Positions 25,345 through 34,228 are shown, counted from the first letter of the stretch. The stretch: DNA of 64,000 nucleotides from Sva-07 sp963715285 (GCA_963715285.1 CAVQRU010000008.1:34764-98763), one strand, 5' to 3'. Notes: a model not told the origin generated them from the sequence alone. Numbers and translations: made by a program.

Positions 25345-26817
25345 TCACGGCCCCGCGATCGTGGTCACCCCGGTGGGCGCTCCGGCGTCGATCGCGGTGG
25401 CGACCGTGGTCGGTGGCACCGTGGTCGGTGGCACGGTCGTCGTGGTCGTCGTCGTCGTGGTGGTGGTCGTCGTCGTGACACCGTCGCGGATGAACTCTGC
25501 TGCCGCATCGGCGGAGTCGAACGTCGGCTCGGAGTCGATCTCTGCCGCCACGTCGGGTTCGAGGTCGTCGCGGGTCGGGCCAGCGGAGCTCTCGGCGGTC
25601 GGCTCGATCCAGAGCACGCCGCCGGGACGTCCCTGGTAGATGATCGCCTGATCGTCGTCGTCGAACGCCACGAAGTACCCGCTGCGGGCCCAGACCGACA
25701 TGACGACGACGACCACGACGATCGCCGCCGCGACGGCGAAGCCGATCGCCACTCGCTTGAGGTTGGTGTGTCGCCGGGCTGCGGCCTGCTCGCCGGGGGT
25801 GTTCGGAGTGTCGAGTCCGGGTCGGCCGTCCGCGTCGACCGGTGGCGCGGCCGGGTCGGCATCGAGTTCGAGTGTGCCCGCTGGGGTCGGGTCGGCGGCA
25901 CCGTCGGCCCACAGGGGGACGACGTCGAGTTCCATGGTGGGATCGGGCGGATCGTCACCGTCGAGGACGTCGAGGACGATGACGGTGATGTTGTCGCGTC
26001 CGCCGGCGGCGTTCGCCAACTGCACGAGGAGGTCGGCCGCGTCCTGAGGGTCGGACTCGTTCACGAGTGTCGAAGCGATGTCGTCGTCGTCGACCTCGTC
26101 GACCAGGCCGTCGCTGCACAGCACGAAACGGTCGCCCTTGATGAGCGGCAGCGTCCACCAGTCGACGCGGACATCGGGCTCGATGCCGAGCGCGCGGGTG
26201 ATGATGTTGCGCCGCGGATGGTTGCGGGCCTCGGCCTCGGTGATGTGCCCGGTCGAGACCAACTCCTGTACGTAGCTGTGGTCGACGGTCACTCGGCGCA
26301 GACGTCCGTGGCGGAACAGGTAGGTGCGCGAGTCGCCGACGTTGGCGAGGACGAGGGCTTCGCTCGGCTCGGCCGGCACGATCGGCGTCACGTCGCCGGG
26401 CAGATCGCCGGGCCGATCGCCGGGCTGATCGCCGGCGCTGGCGCTGTCGGGCGCGGGTGGCCCGTCGTTGATGTCGATGTTGGGTTCCGCGCGTCCGGCG
26501 TGGTGGTCGGCGATCACGGCGATCGCGGTCACCGTCGTGCCCATGCCTGCCTGGCCGGGGTTGGCGATCGCGGCCCGGAAGATGTCGCCGTTCGCCGTAC
26601 GGATCGCGGACACGACCCCGTCCGCCGACGGCAGGTCGTCGCCCTCGAGGAGTTCGGCGATCCGTTCCACGGCGAGCTGGCTCGCCACTTCGCCGGCCTC
26701 GTGGCCGCCCATCCCGTCAGCGACCACGAACACGCGGTGGGTGACGAGCAGGCTGTCCTCGTTGGCCGGGCGGAGTTGGCCGGTGTGCGTGGTGGCGCCG
26801 ACGCGGAGATCGGCCAT
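25345..26817 (-). CDS. pstP: PP2C-type Ser/Thr phosphatase (PstP type)
   Basis: 490 aa. The catalytic domain (about 1-270) shows the metal-binding motifs VVADGMGGHEAGE, VLANVGDSRTYLF, LCSDGLVDEV and GGRDNITVIV. It carries an extra loop rich in Asp/Pro/Gly (repeats of the DRPGD type, about 135-175). A membrane helix (about 360-380) and a Thr-rich tail follow. It removes phosphates added by PknB-type kinases. The ATG at 26817 shares one base with the fhaB stop. The flanking genes are kinase, rodA, pbpA and FHA proteins, the classical actinobacterial order. Confidence 0.95.
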   Translation of the reverse strand: MADLRVGATTHTGQLRPANEDSLLVTHRVFVVADGMGGHEAGEVASQLAVERIAELLEGDDLPSADGVVSAIRTANGDIFRAAIANPGQAGMGTTVTAIAVIADHHAGRAEPNIDINDGPPAPDSASAGDQPGDRPGDLPGDVTPIVPAEPSEALVLANVGDSRTYLFRHGRLRRVTVDHSYVQELVSTGHITEAEARNHPRRNIITRALGIEPDVRVDWWTLPLIKGDRFVLCSDGLVDEVDDDDIASTLVNESDPQDAADLLVQLANAAGGRDNITVIVLDVLDGDDPPDPTMELDVVPLWADGAADPTPAGTLELDADPAAPPVDADGRPGLDTPNTPGEQAAARRHTNLKRVAIGFAVAAAIVVVVVVMSVWARSGYFVAFDDDDQAIIYQGRPGGVLWIEPTAESSAGPTRDDLEPDVAAEIDSEPTFDSADAAAEFIRDGVTTTTTTTTTTTTTTVPPTTVPPTTVATAIDAGAPTGVTTIAGP

Positions 26818-27347
26818 CACTGGGCCTCGATCACGGTGGTGCCGACCTGGATTCGATCGCCGGGGTGGAGCAGTCTGGAGCCGACGAGTTTCGAGCCGTT
26901 GTGGAACGTGCCGTTGGTCGACCCGAGATCCTCCACCATCGGCTGGCCCTCGTAGTCGTAGATGCGCAGATGGAGTTGTGAGACGTACGCGTCGTCGTCG
27001 ATCGTGATCGTGCACCCCGGCTCACGGCCGAGCGTGATGTCGCCGTCGAGTGCCACGGTCATGCCGCGTCGTACTTTCGGCTCCAGGATCACGAGCCGAC
27101 TGGCGCGGCGCTTGGCCTGCTGCTTGGCGTGTTTGGACTGTTTGCGACCGACCGGCGCCGGCGCGACGGGCCGGGGCGTGGGCGTGGTGGTGTGCGGCCG
27201 TCGCGGCGCTCCGCCCGGAGCACCGGCCATCGGCCGCCTCACCGGGGTGCGGACCTCGCTCCACACCGCCCAGAGCACGCGCGCGAAGAAGAGATAGAGC
27301 AGTCCCAGGAGGACGAACTTGAGAATGTTGAGGACTTGATCGGTCAT
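26817..27347 (-). CDS. fhaB: FHA-domain membrane protein (FhaB/FipA type)
   Basis: 176 aa. An N-terminal helix (LKFVLLGLLYLFFARVLWAVW) leads to a basic linker and a C-terminal FHA domain with ITLGREPGCTI and LGSTNGTFHNG, which bind phosphothreonine. In mycobacteria this protein recruits PknB-phosphorylated partners to the division or elongation machinery. Confidence 0.94.
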   Translation of the reverse strand: MTDQVLNILKFVLLGLLYLFFARVLWAVWSEVRTPVRRPMAGAPGGAPRRPHTTTPTPRPVAPAPVGRKQSKHAKQQAKRRASRLVILEPKVRRGMTVALDGDITLGREPGCTITIDDDAYVSQLHLRIYDYEGQPMVEDLGSTNGTFHNGSKLVGSRLLHPGDRIQVGTTVIEAQ

Positions 27348-27374
27348 GGGACGAGGAGCTCGTGCTCCGTGCGG

Positions 27375-28037
27375 TCAGGAGGCCTCGAACCGGATGTGCG
27401 TGGCGCCGACGCTGATGATGTCACCGTCGGAGAGGCGGTGCTCGCCGGTGATCTTGACACCGTTGACCATCGTGCCGTTGGTGGAGCCGAGATCGCTGAC
27501 CACGAAGGCGGTGGCGCTCGGCCGGACCTGGGCGTGGCGGCGGCTGATGTTGCTGTCGTTGACCGACACGTCGCATTCGGGCAGACGGCCGATCGTGATC
27601 GCTTCGTCGTTGATGTAGACGCGTTGTCCCGATGGCAGGACCAGCGATCCCATGCCCGGCCCGGTGGTCGCCTGCTTGAGTTGGCTGACGATGCCGAATC
27701 GGCCGCTGCGCAGGTCGTTGTCGACGGTGAGCTCGACCGTGACGGGGCCCATGAAGTGGTACCCCTCCTCCCGGGCGTACTCGCGAGCGGCCTCGGCGAG
27801 TTCGGCGACGAGGGCGTCCTCGATGTCACCGAATCCGGCGTGATCGGCAGCGTTGAGCATCACGGTGAAGTCGTTCGGGACGATGCGCCGGCCCTTGACG
27901 TCGACGGAGCGGTTGTCGTCCATCTCGCGCACGAGACGACGGCCGAGTTCGATGGGACGGATTGACCCGCGGGAGCGACGAGAGAACACGCCATCGACCA
28001 TACGCTCCAGACGGTGCTCCAGTGACTGCAATCCCAT
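27375..28037 (-). CDS. fhaA: DUF3662/FHA-domain protein (FhaA type)
   Basis: 220 aa. The N-terminal DUF3662 domain starts MGLQSLEHRLERMVDGVF and spans about 120 residues. The FHA domain is C-terminal, with ITIGRLPECDV, ISRRHAQV and LGSTNGTMVNG. In mycobacteria FhaA binds phosphorylated MviN and slows peptidoglycan synthesis. It is the first gene of the operon, 27 bp before fhaB. The 258 bp upstream hold two 38-nt palindromic repeats and then the tRNA-Leu promoter. Confidence 0.94.
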   Translation of the reverse strand: MGLQSLEHRLERMVDGVFSRRSRGSIRPIELGRRLVREMDDNRSVDVKGRRIVPNDFTVMLNAADHAGFGDIEDALVAELAEAAREYAREEGYHFMGPVTVELTVDNDLRSGRFGIVSQLKQATTGPGMGSLVLPSGQRVYINDEAITIGRLPECDVSVNDSNISRRHAQVRPSATAFVVSDLGSTNGTMVNGVKITGEHRLSDGDIISVGATHIRFEAS

Positions 28038-28125
28038 AGGTGGAGTGCGAGGCTACTGCCCACCGTCGGGCCACCGTCGTCGCATCCCTCCGTGCGATCA
28101 CGACGCGCCCCCTCCCCCCACAACC

Positions 28126-28163
28126 GATGAGCGAGTCCCCCACAGTCTGGGCCTTGCCTCATC
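28126..28163. repeat. 38-nt palindromic repeat, copy 2
   Basis: It starts GATGAG and ends CTCATC, with loop CAGT. This is the least symmetrical copy, with mismatches in the middle of the arms. Its left arm is almost identical to the complement of the right arm of copy 1. A second outer pairing (ACCGA..GCGA with TCGCTCGGT) extends it to about 28124-28170. Confidence 0.7.
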
Positions 28164-28196
28164 GCTCGGTGGTTTCTTCCCGCGTCCACCCAGTGC

Positions 28197-28234
28197 GATG
28201 AGCGACACCCCCGGATTCGGGGCGTTCGCTCATC
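28197..28234. repeat. 38-nt palindromic repeat, copy 3
   Basis: It starts GATGAG and ends CTCATC, with inner stem CCCCG/CGGGG around the loop GATT. It lies 33 bp after copy 2, in the gap between fhaA and tRNA-Leu. Confidence 0.8.
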
Positions 28235-28295
28235 GCGTGGGGATTTCGGCGTGTGGGAACGATGCGAGGGTGCGCTAGCGTTCTGGGCTCCACTT

Positions 28296-28378
28296 GCGCG
28301 AGTGGCGGAATGGCAGACGCGCCAGCTTCAGGTGCTGGTGTCCGAAAGGGCGTGGGGGTTCAAGTCCCCCCTCGCGCA
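28296..28378 (+). tRNA. tRNA-Leu (anticodon CAG)
   Basis: 83 nt without encoded CCA. The acceptor stem is GCGCGAG/CTCGCGC with A73. Anticodon CAG is at 28329-28331 within CCAGC-TTCAGGT-GCTGG, a long variable arm (TGTCCGAAAGGGCG) marks a class II tRNA, and the T-arm is GGGGGTTCAAGTCCCCC. A TAGCGT box at 28276-28281 could be the -10 element. A hairpin follows the 3' end. Confidence 0.96.
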
Positions 28379-28383
28379 CGATG

Positions 28384-28406
28384 AGCCCCTTGCTGAGCAG
28401 GGGGTT
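28384..28406 (+). terminator. Hairpin terminator after tRNA-Leu
   Basis: A 10-bp stem (28384-28393 with 28397-28406, including one central T-G pair and a terminal G-T pair) closes a TGA loop. It begins 6 nt after the tRNA and is followed by CGTTCGTTCG, a weak T-containing tail. Confidence 0.6.
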
Positions 28407-28501
28407 CGTTCGCGTTCGGGCCGGTGCCGATCGGTCGACCAGCGTGCCGCTGGTGCGGAATCGCTGGGGCCGAGTAGTCGATTGTTGACTAGTCTGCCCG
28501 G

Positions 28502-29326
28502 ATGCGTTCGCGGGTGATCGGGGCAGTGGCGGCGGTTGCCGGCTGTGCCGTGGCCGGCGTCTCGTGCGCAGGGGCGACGAGCTCGTCGGACGCAACGGTC
28601 ACGGTGTTCGCAGCCGCGTCGCTCACCGAGGCCTTCGGTGAACTCGGCGACGCCTTCGACGCCGCGAACCCCGACACCGAACTCGTCGTCAGCTTCGCGT
28701 CGTCGTCCGACCTCGCCCGCCAGATCATCGAAGGTGCACCCGCCGACGTCTTCGTGTCGGCTGACCTCGACAACATGGCCAAGGTCACCGATGCGGACGC
28801 GGCGATCGGCCGACCGGTCGTCTTCGCCACCAACCGTGCCGAGATCATCGTGGAGCCCGGCAATCCGCTCGAGATCGTCGAGGTCGCGGATCTTGCCGAC
28901 CCGGATCTCGTCCTCGTCGTCTGTGCACCCGAGGTGCCGTGCGGGTCGTACGCCGAACAGGTCGTCTCGAACGCCGGCGTCACCGTGATCCCGGACTCGC
29001 TGGAGGAGAACGTCAAGGCCGTCGTCGCCAAGGTCACCCTGGGGGAGGCGGACGCCGGGATCGTCTACGCGACCGACGTGCTCGCTGCGGGCGACGAGGC
29101 CACCGGTGTCGAGATCCCCGACGACGTCAACGTCGTCGCCGACTATCCGATCGTCGCGGTCTCCGACGACGCCGAGTCGGCGGCGTTCGTCGATTTCGTG
29201 CTCGGTCCCGCCGGCCAGACGATCCTCGCTCGTCACGGATTCGGCGCACCACACGGATTCGGCGCACCACACGGATTCGGCGCACCACACGGATTCGGCG
29301 CACCACACGGATTCGGCGCGTCATGA
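28502..29326 (+). CDS. modA: Molybdate ABC transporter, substrate-binding lipoprotein
   Basis: 274 aa. The signal peptide ends in a lipobox-like AGVSCAG, followed by the ModA start VTVFAAASLTEAFGELGD and the ligand-site regions FASSSDLARQI and DAGIVYATDVLAA. It binds molybdate or tungstate outside the membrane. A peculiarity is the C-terminus, which ends in four copies of HGFGAP and one HGFGAS, encoded by an 18-bp minisatellite. Its TGA overlaps the modB ATG. It is the first gene of modABC-padR. Confidence 0.95.
   Translation: MRSRVIGAVAAVAGCAVAGVSCAGATSSSDATVTVFAAASLTEAFGELGDAFDAANPDTELVVSFASSSDLARQIIEGAPADVFVSADLDNMAKVTDADAAIGRPVVFATNRAEIIVEPGNPLEIVEVADLADPDLVLVVCAPEVPCGSYAEQVVSNAGVTVIPDSLEENVKAVVAKVTLGEADAGIVYATDVLAAGDEATGVEIPDDVNVVADYPIVAVSDDAESAAFVDFVLGPAGQTILARHGFGAPHGFGAPHGFGAPHGFGAPHGFGAS
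29234..29323 (+). repeat. 18-bp in-frame minisatellite at the end of modA
   Basis: Five adjacent 18-nt units (29234-29251 and so on); the first four are identical and the last differs in its final bases. Each unit encodes HGFGAP or HGFGAS. The array ends on the modA-modB overlap, so copy-number change keeps both frames intact. Confidence 0.95.
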
Positions 29327-30141
29327 CGTCGCACCCGCGTGGCCAGCGAACACCGCTCCCCCCGATCGTGTTCGTCCTCGCGATCGTCACCATCGCGTTC
29401 TTCGCTCTGCCGTTCATCGGTTTGTTGTGGCGAGCTCCGTGGGGCTCGATGCTCGACGTCATCGGTCAGCAGTCGGTGCGCACTGCGCTGTGGCTGTCAC
29501 TGCGGACGTCGCTCGCCGCCACCTTCCTCGCGTTCGTGTTCGGCGTGCCGTTGGCCTGGCTGCTCGCGCGTGTCCCGTTCCGCGGCAGCTCCGCAGTTCG
29601 AGCGCTGTGCACACTGTCGATGGTGTTGCCGCCGGTGGTGGCCGGCGTCGCGCTCTTCTTCTCGTTCGGTCGACGGGGTCTCTTCGGGCAGTACCTCGAC
29701 CGGTGGTTCGGCATCCAGCTCCCGTTCACGACCTGGGGCGTCGTGGTGGCGCAGACGTTCGTGGCGATGCCGTTCCTCGTGATCACGGTGGAAGCGGCGC
29801 TCCGCCAGATGGATCGCCGCACCGAGGATGCCGCCCGCACGCTCGGCGGCTCGCGGTGGTACGTGTTCCGCCGGGTGACGGTGCCCACCATCCAGCCGGC
29901 CCTGATCGCCGGTGGCGTGCTCGCGTGGGCGCGTGCGCTGGGCGAGTTCGGCGCCACGATCACCTTCGCGGGCAACTTCCCCGGCACCACCCAGACGATG
30001 CCGCTCGCCACCTATCTCGCCCTCGAGACCGATCCGCAGGAGGCACTGGTGATCAGCATCGTGCTCATCGCCGTGTCGTTCGCGGTGCTCGTCGGCCTCC
30101 GCGACCGTTGGCTCCACGGCGCCCGAGCCGGGTTCGCATGA
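29323..30141 (+). CDS. modB: Molybdate ABC transporter, permease
   Basis: 272 aa with about six membrane helices. The cytoplasmic EAA loop is seen as EDAARTLGGSRWYVFRRVTVP, the contact site for ModC, and the C-terminal part has ALGEFGATITFAGN as in ModB/CysU permeases. The ATG overlaps the modA stop, and its own stop overlaps the modC ATG. Confidence 0.96.
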   Translation: MTSHPRGQRTPLPPIVFVLAIVTIAFFALPFIGLLWRAPWGSMLDVIGQQSVRTALWLSLRTSLAATFLAFVFGVPLAWLLARVPFRGSSAVRALCTLSMVLPPVVAGVALFFSFGRRGLFGQYLDRWFGIQLPFTTWGVVVAQTFVAMPFLVITVEAALRQMDRRTEDAARTLGGSRWYVFRRVTVPTIQPALIAGGVLAWARALGEFGATITFAGNFPGTTQTMPLATYLALETDPQEALVISIVLIAVSFAVLVGLRDRWLHGARAGFA

Positions 30142-31199
30142 GCCTCGACGCCCGCATCGCTGTGCGCCGCGGCGACTTCGACCTCGACGTCGACCTCTCC
30201 ACCGATGCCGGAGAGGTGCTCGCCGTGCTCGGACCGAACGGCTCGGGCAAGTCGACGCTGCTGAGTGCGCTGTCCGGGCTGCTCGCGATCGACTCCGGAC
30301 GCATCTGTGTCGACGGCGCCGTCCTCGACGATCCCGCCGCCGACGTGTTCGTCCCGCCCGAGCGCCGCCCGATCGGTGTCGTCTTCCAGGACCACGTGCT
30401 CTTCGCCCACTTGAGCGCCCGCGAGAACGTCGCGTTCGGTCTGCGTGCCCGCGGTGTCGGCAAGGCGCAGGCCCGGTCGGTCGCGACGTCGTGGCTCGAG
30501 CGCGTGGGCCTCGAACGGTTCGCCGACGTTCGGCCCGACCGACTGTCCGGCGGGCAGGCCCAACGTGTGGCACTCGCTCGTGCGCTCGCAACCGATCCGG
30601 CGCTGCTGCTGCTCGACGAACCGCTCGCCGCGCTCGACGTCAGCACCCGCCAGGAGGTGCGCCGCAGTCTCCGCGAGCACCTCGCCACCTTTCCGGGGAT
30701 GCGCCTCCTCGTGACCCACGACCCGGTCGACGCGTACGCGCTCGCCGATCGCGTCGCGATCCTCGAGCACGGACGCATCGCCCAGATCGGGACGATCGCC
30801 GAGGTGACGGCGCACCCCCGCTCGCGGTACGTCGCCGAGCTCGTGGGCACCAACCTGGTGCGCGGCGTCGTGGCCGATGGAGTGTTGGTGACCGACACCG
30901 GTGCCCGGATCGCCGTTGCCGCGGACCCCGGCCCCGTGTTCGCCGTGATCCGCCCGCAGGCGATCACATTGTCGCTGTCGGCCGATCCGTCGAGCAGCGC
31001 CCGCAACACATGGCTCGGCGTGGTCGGCGACGTGGAGCGCCTCGGCGATCGCGCCCGCGTCGGCGTCGTCGACCATCGCGGCGGCATCGACGTCGTCGCC
31101 GAGATCACCACGGCCTCGCTCGACGACCTGGCGCTCCGGCCCGGCGACCCCGTCCACGCGTCGCTCAAGGCGACCGACATCACCACCTATCCGGTGTGA
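30138..31199 (+). CDS. modC: Molybdate ABC transporter, ATP-binding protein
   Basis: 353 aa. Walker A is GPNGSGKST, the signature LSGGQAQRVALARAL, Walker B LLLLDEPLAALD and the H-loop LVTHDP. The C-terminal third, after about residue 235, is a regulatory domain resembling a TOBE/molybdate-binding fold (VFAVIRPQAITLSL). It powers ModB with ATP. Confidence 0.95.
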   Translation: MSLDARIAVRRGDFDLDVDLSTDAGEVLAVLGPNGSGKSTLLSALSGLLAIDSGRICVDGAVLDDPAADVFVPPERRPIGVVFQDHVLFAHLSARENVAFGLRARGVGKAQARSVATSWLERVGLERFADVRPDRLSGGQAQRVALARALATDPALLLLDEPLAALDVSTRQEVRRSLREHLATFPGMRLLVTHDPVDAYALADRVAILEHGRIAQIGTIAEVTAHPRSRYVAELVGTNLVRGVVADGVLVTDTGARIAVAADPGPVFAVIRPQAITLSLSADPSSSARNTWLGVVGDVERLGDRARVGVVDHRGGIDVVAEITTASLDDLALRPGDPVHASLKATDITTYPV

Positions 31200-31768
31200 A
31201 GGTACCCGGTGTGAACGTCGTGCGACGCGGTGGTGCATCACGGGCGACGCGATCCGACGGCGACCTGCTCCTCGGCGAGTGGGCATGCCTCGGCCTGCTG
31301 TGCGCCGAACCGCGCCATGGGTTCGCTGTCGCTGCGCTGCTGCGGCCCGACGCGGAGATCGGTCGGATCTGGTCACTGTCGCGGCCGCTCACCTACCGAG
31401 CGCTCGACCAGCTGGTCGAGCGCGGCTTCGTCGCGGCGGTCGGGTCCGAGCCGGGAGCCGCCGGCCCGAATCGCACGATCCTGGCCGCCACCGGATCGGG
31501 CCGTACCCAGCTTCGGCGATGGCTGCAGACCCCGGTCGAGCACCTGCGCGACCTGCGGAGCGAACTCCTGCTCAAGATCGCCCTCGCCGGCCTGTGTGGC
31601 GTCGCGATCGACGACATGTTGATCACCCAGCAGCAGCGTCTCGACGAGCAGTCGCAGGCGCTCGCCGCGTCGGCGTTCGACCCGACCGGCGCCGTGGTCG
31701 ACGCCGTTTCACTGTGGCGCTACGAGGCGACCCAGGCCGGCCTGCGGTTCCTCGCCCGGCTCGGGTGA
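31196..31768 (+). CDS. PadR-like winged-helix regulator
   Basis: 190 aa. The winged helix has LLGEWACLGLLCAEPRHGFAVAALL and RPLTYRALDQLVERGFVAAV, as in PadR proteins, followed by a C-terminal helical part. GTG at 31196 overlaps the modC stop as GTGA; a second GTG at 31211 is an alternative. Being the last gene of the modABC operon, it may regulate molybdate uptake in place of ModE. That is inference, as no ModE-type molbindin domain is visible here. Confidence 0.8.
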   Translation: MKVPGVNVVRRGGASRATRSDGDLLLGEWACLGLLCAEPRHGFAVAALLRPDAEIGRIWSLSRPLTYRALDQLVERGFVAAVGSEPGAAGPNRTILAATGSGRTQLRRWLQTPVEHLRDLRSELLLKIALAGLCGVAIDDMLITQQQRLDEQSQALAASAFDPTGAVVDAVSLWRYEATQAGLRFLARLG

Positions 31769-31809
31769 CGGCTCGGGGGTGACGGCTCGACGTCGGAGAG
31801 GTCTCGCGG

Positions 31810-33177
31810 TCACGCGCGACGGTTCAGCCGGTACGTCGCGAGCGCCGCCGCGATCGCCAGCAGTGCCAGCGTCGAGACCATGCCGACGGTGGTGACCGCG
31901 TGCGGCACCGTGCTGGTGGCACCGGGGTTGCGGTCGGCGATCCCGATCGGACGGTCGCCCAGTTCGGTGAGCGACGTGACCCACATGGTCGCCGCGACAG
32001 TGACACCTCCGGCCGCGAGGCCGAGCCCCCAGCTGCGCACGATCAGCATGCCGACCATTGCGACGATCGCGATCAGCGCCACCTGGCCCAGGCGCCCGGC
32101 GAAGAACGCCGTCGGCAGATCCTGGCTCGGGTCCGTGGAGCGGAAGTTGTCGGCGAAGTCGGCCTGACCGACCGGCACCAACGGCCCGAAGGCGAGGACC
32201 ACCCCGGCCACCGCCGTCACCGCTGCCACGAGCGGGTTGAGGGCCGGGCGACCTCCGGTGCCGACGGATCGCAGCGATGCGATGAAGACGAGCAGCCCGA
32301 CCACACCCACACCGACGATCAACCACCAGCCGAGATCTCGCGTGATGCGCAGGACGAAGACCTCCGAGGAGGTGCGCGTGATCGACTCCGCCACGGCGAT
32401 GGGGACTTCGGCGAGGCCGATCGACAATCCGGCCCAGCCAGCGAGCGCGAGACCAGCTCCACCTGCGACGCCGGCACCCCAGCGGAGCCCGAAACAGGCG
32501 AGCAGGCTGCCGAGCACCATGACCGCCGCGCCGACGAACACCGCGAGGTCGAGGTTGGTACCCAGGTCCGCCAGTGTCCGTGAGCCGGTGACGATCCCCG
32601 GGGCGGGCCGGGTGGTGCGAATGTCGACGACGTCGGCCACCATCGTCATCAGGGCCGCCGTGATGCCGAAGATCGAGAGGATGAGGATCGCCCGCAACCT
32701 GAACGGCTCCCGTGGTGTCGGATACTCCGCCAGGTCGGCCTCGTCGAAGACGGCGGGTGTCTCGGCCGTGTCGTCGATCGTGGTGATCGCGACCGGGATC
32801 GTGTCGGGCTCCGTCGACGGTGAGACCGGTGGGACCTGCTCGACGACCTCGTCGACCGGTTCGGTGGGCAACGCGTCGATCGGTTGGGTGGGCAGGTCGG
32901 GGTCGATCGTCGTGGGTGGGGTGTCGATGGGTCGGGTGGGCGACGCGTCGATCGGTTGGGTGGGGAGGTCGGGGTCGATGGTCGTCGTTGGGATGTCGGC
33001 GGGTGGGGTGTCGGTGAGTGGGGTGTCGGTGAGTGGGGTGTCGGTGAGTGGGGTGGGCAGGTCGGCGTCGGTGGGCGTGGGCGGCGGGAGTGGTCCCGGG
33101 GGCGCGAGGGGTCGCCCGCACTCGTGACAGAACTTCTGGTGCTCGGTGACGTCGACCCCGCAGTCAGGACATCCCAT
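31810..33177 (-). CDS. Zinc-ribbon protein with repeat linker and multi-helix membrane domain
   Basis: 455 aa. An N-terminal double-knuckle zinc ribbon (CPDCGVDV and FCHECGRPL, residues 3-22) is followed by a roughly 110-residue Pro/Thr/Asp linker with repeats such as PLTDT and DLPTQPID. About eight membrane helices come after residue 155. The ribbon and linker are cytoplasmic by the usual topology of such proteins. No function is known. Confidence 0.75.
   Translation of the reverse strand: MGCPDCGVDVTEHQKFCHECGRPLAPPGPLPPPTPTDADLPTPLTDTPLTDTPLTDTPPADIPTTTIDPDLPTQPIDASPTRPIDTPPTTIDPDLPTQPIDALPTEPVDEVVEQVPPVSPSTEPDTIPVAITTIDDTAETPAVFDEADLAEYPTPREPFRLRAILILSIFGITAALMTMVADVVDIRTTRPAPGIVTGSRTLADLGTNLDLAVFVGAAVMVLGSLLACFGLRWGAGVAGGAGLALAGWAGLSIGLAEVPIAVAESITRTSSEVFVLRITRDLGWWLIVGVGVVGLLVFIASLRSVGTGGRPALNPLVAAVTAVAGVVLAFGPLVPVGQADFADNFRSTDPSQDLPTAFFAGRLGQVALIAIVAMVGMLIVRSWGLGLAAGGVTVAATMWVTSLTELGDRPIGIADRNPGATSTVPHAVTTVGMVSTLALLAIAAALATYRLNRRA
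33010..33054. repeat. 15-bp tandem repeat in the zinc-ribbon gene
   Basis: Three identical adjacent 15-nt units encode PLTDT repeats in the linker. Related longer units (about 60 bp) encoding DLPTQPID lie at 32870-32970. Confidence 0.85.
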
Positions 33178-33260
33178 TCCGACGACTGTACGGGGTCACG
33201 ACGCCATTGGTCCGAGCGCGGCGCTGCCGCAGCGGTCGGACCGGGCGCGAGACTGTGCTG

Positions 33261-34175
33261 ATGGCGGGACGATTTGCCCCATCGCCCACCGGCGATCTCC
33301 ACCTCGGCAACCTGCGAACCGCGGCGTTGGCGTGGCTGTCGGCTCGATCGCAGGGCCTGGAATTCATCGTGCGGATGGAGGACCTCGACCGTCACCAGTC
33401 CAGCCGCGACCACGAGTCCGGACAGCTCCGAGATCTTGCCGCGATCGGGCTCGACTGGGACGGCCCGGTGGTACGTCAGAGTGAGCGATTCGACCTCTAC
33501 GAGCAGGCGATCACCGAACTCTCCGGCCTCGGCCTCGTGTACGAGTGCTACTGCAGCCGGCGTGAGATCCGCGAGGAGATCGCCGCTTCGAGCCAGGCGC
33601 CCCACGGCCCGCCCGGGTCCTACCCGGGGACGTGTCGCGACCTGTCCGCTCAGCAGCGGGCGCGCCGTCGGGCCGAGGGCCGACCGCCGGCGTTGCGGCT
33701 TCGATCTGACGGGCGGACGATCGAGTTCGTCGACCGCGTCGTCGGCCCCGTTCGGGGTCTGGTCGACGACGTCGTCCTGCGACGCAACGACGGCGTGCCG
33801 GCCTACAACCTGGCGGTCGTGGTCGACGACGCCGACCAAGCGGTGACCGAGGTGGTGCGAGGTGACGACCTCGTCTGGTCGACCCCCCGTCAGATCTGGC
33901 TCCAGGAACTGCTGGGCCTGCCCCGGCCCCGGTACGCCCACGTGCCGCTCGTCGTCGATCGGGACGGCGAGCGGTTGGCCAAACGTGCCGGGATGGCGGT
34001 GACGTTGCAGGATCTCGACGCGAGCGGTGTGAACGTCACCGAGACGATCCGCTGGATCAGCGGGAGCCTCGGCGACGAAACGACCACGCTGCGTGACCTC
34101 GCGTCACGCTTCGACATCGCCACCATCGCTCCCGACCCGAGTCCGGCACCGCCATGGGCCGCTCGCGTGCTCTGA
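33261..34175 (+). CDS. gluQ: Glutamyl-Q tRNA(Asp) synthetase
   Basis: 304 aa, the length of GluQ-RS rather than full GluRS, and lacking an anticodon-binding domain. The class I signatures are HLGN (14-17, the HIGH motif) and RLAKRAG (the KMSKS motif). The family's zinc site is seen as YECYCSRREI and YPGTCRDL. It glutamylates queuosine at the wobble position of tRNA(Asp). ATG 33261 directly precedes the conserved GRFAPSPTGDLHLG. Confidence 0.92.
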   Translation: MAGRFAPSPTGDLHLGNLRTAALAWLSARSQGLEFIVRMEDLDRHQSSRDHESGQLRDLAAIGLDWDGPVVRQSERFDLYEQAITELSGLGLVYECYCSRREIREEIAASSQAPHGPPGSYPGTCRDLSAQQRARRRAEGRPPALRLRSDGRTIEFVDRVVGPVRGLVDDVVLRRNDGVPAYNLAVVVDDADQAVTEVVRGDDLVWSTPRQIWLQELLGLPRPRYAHVPLVVDRDGERLAKRAGMAVTLQDLDASGVNVTETIRWISGSLGDETTTLRDLASRFDIATIAPDPSPAPPWAARVL

Positions 34176-34228
34176 ACATCGAGCTGGTGCCGACACGGTC
34201 GCGGACGGGGCCGTTAGGCTCACCGACC

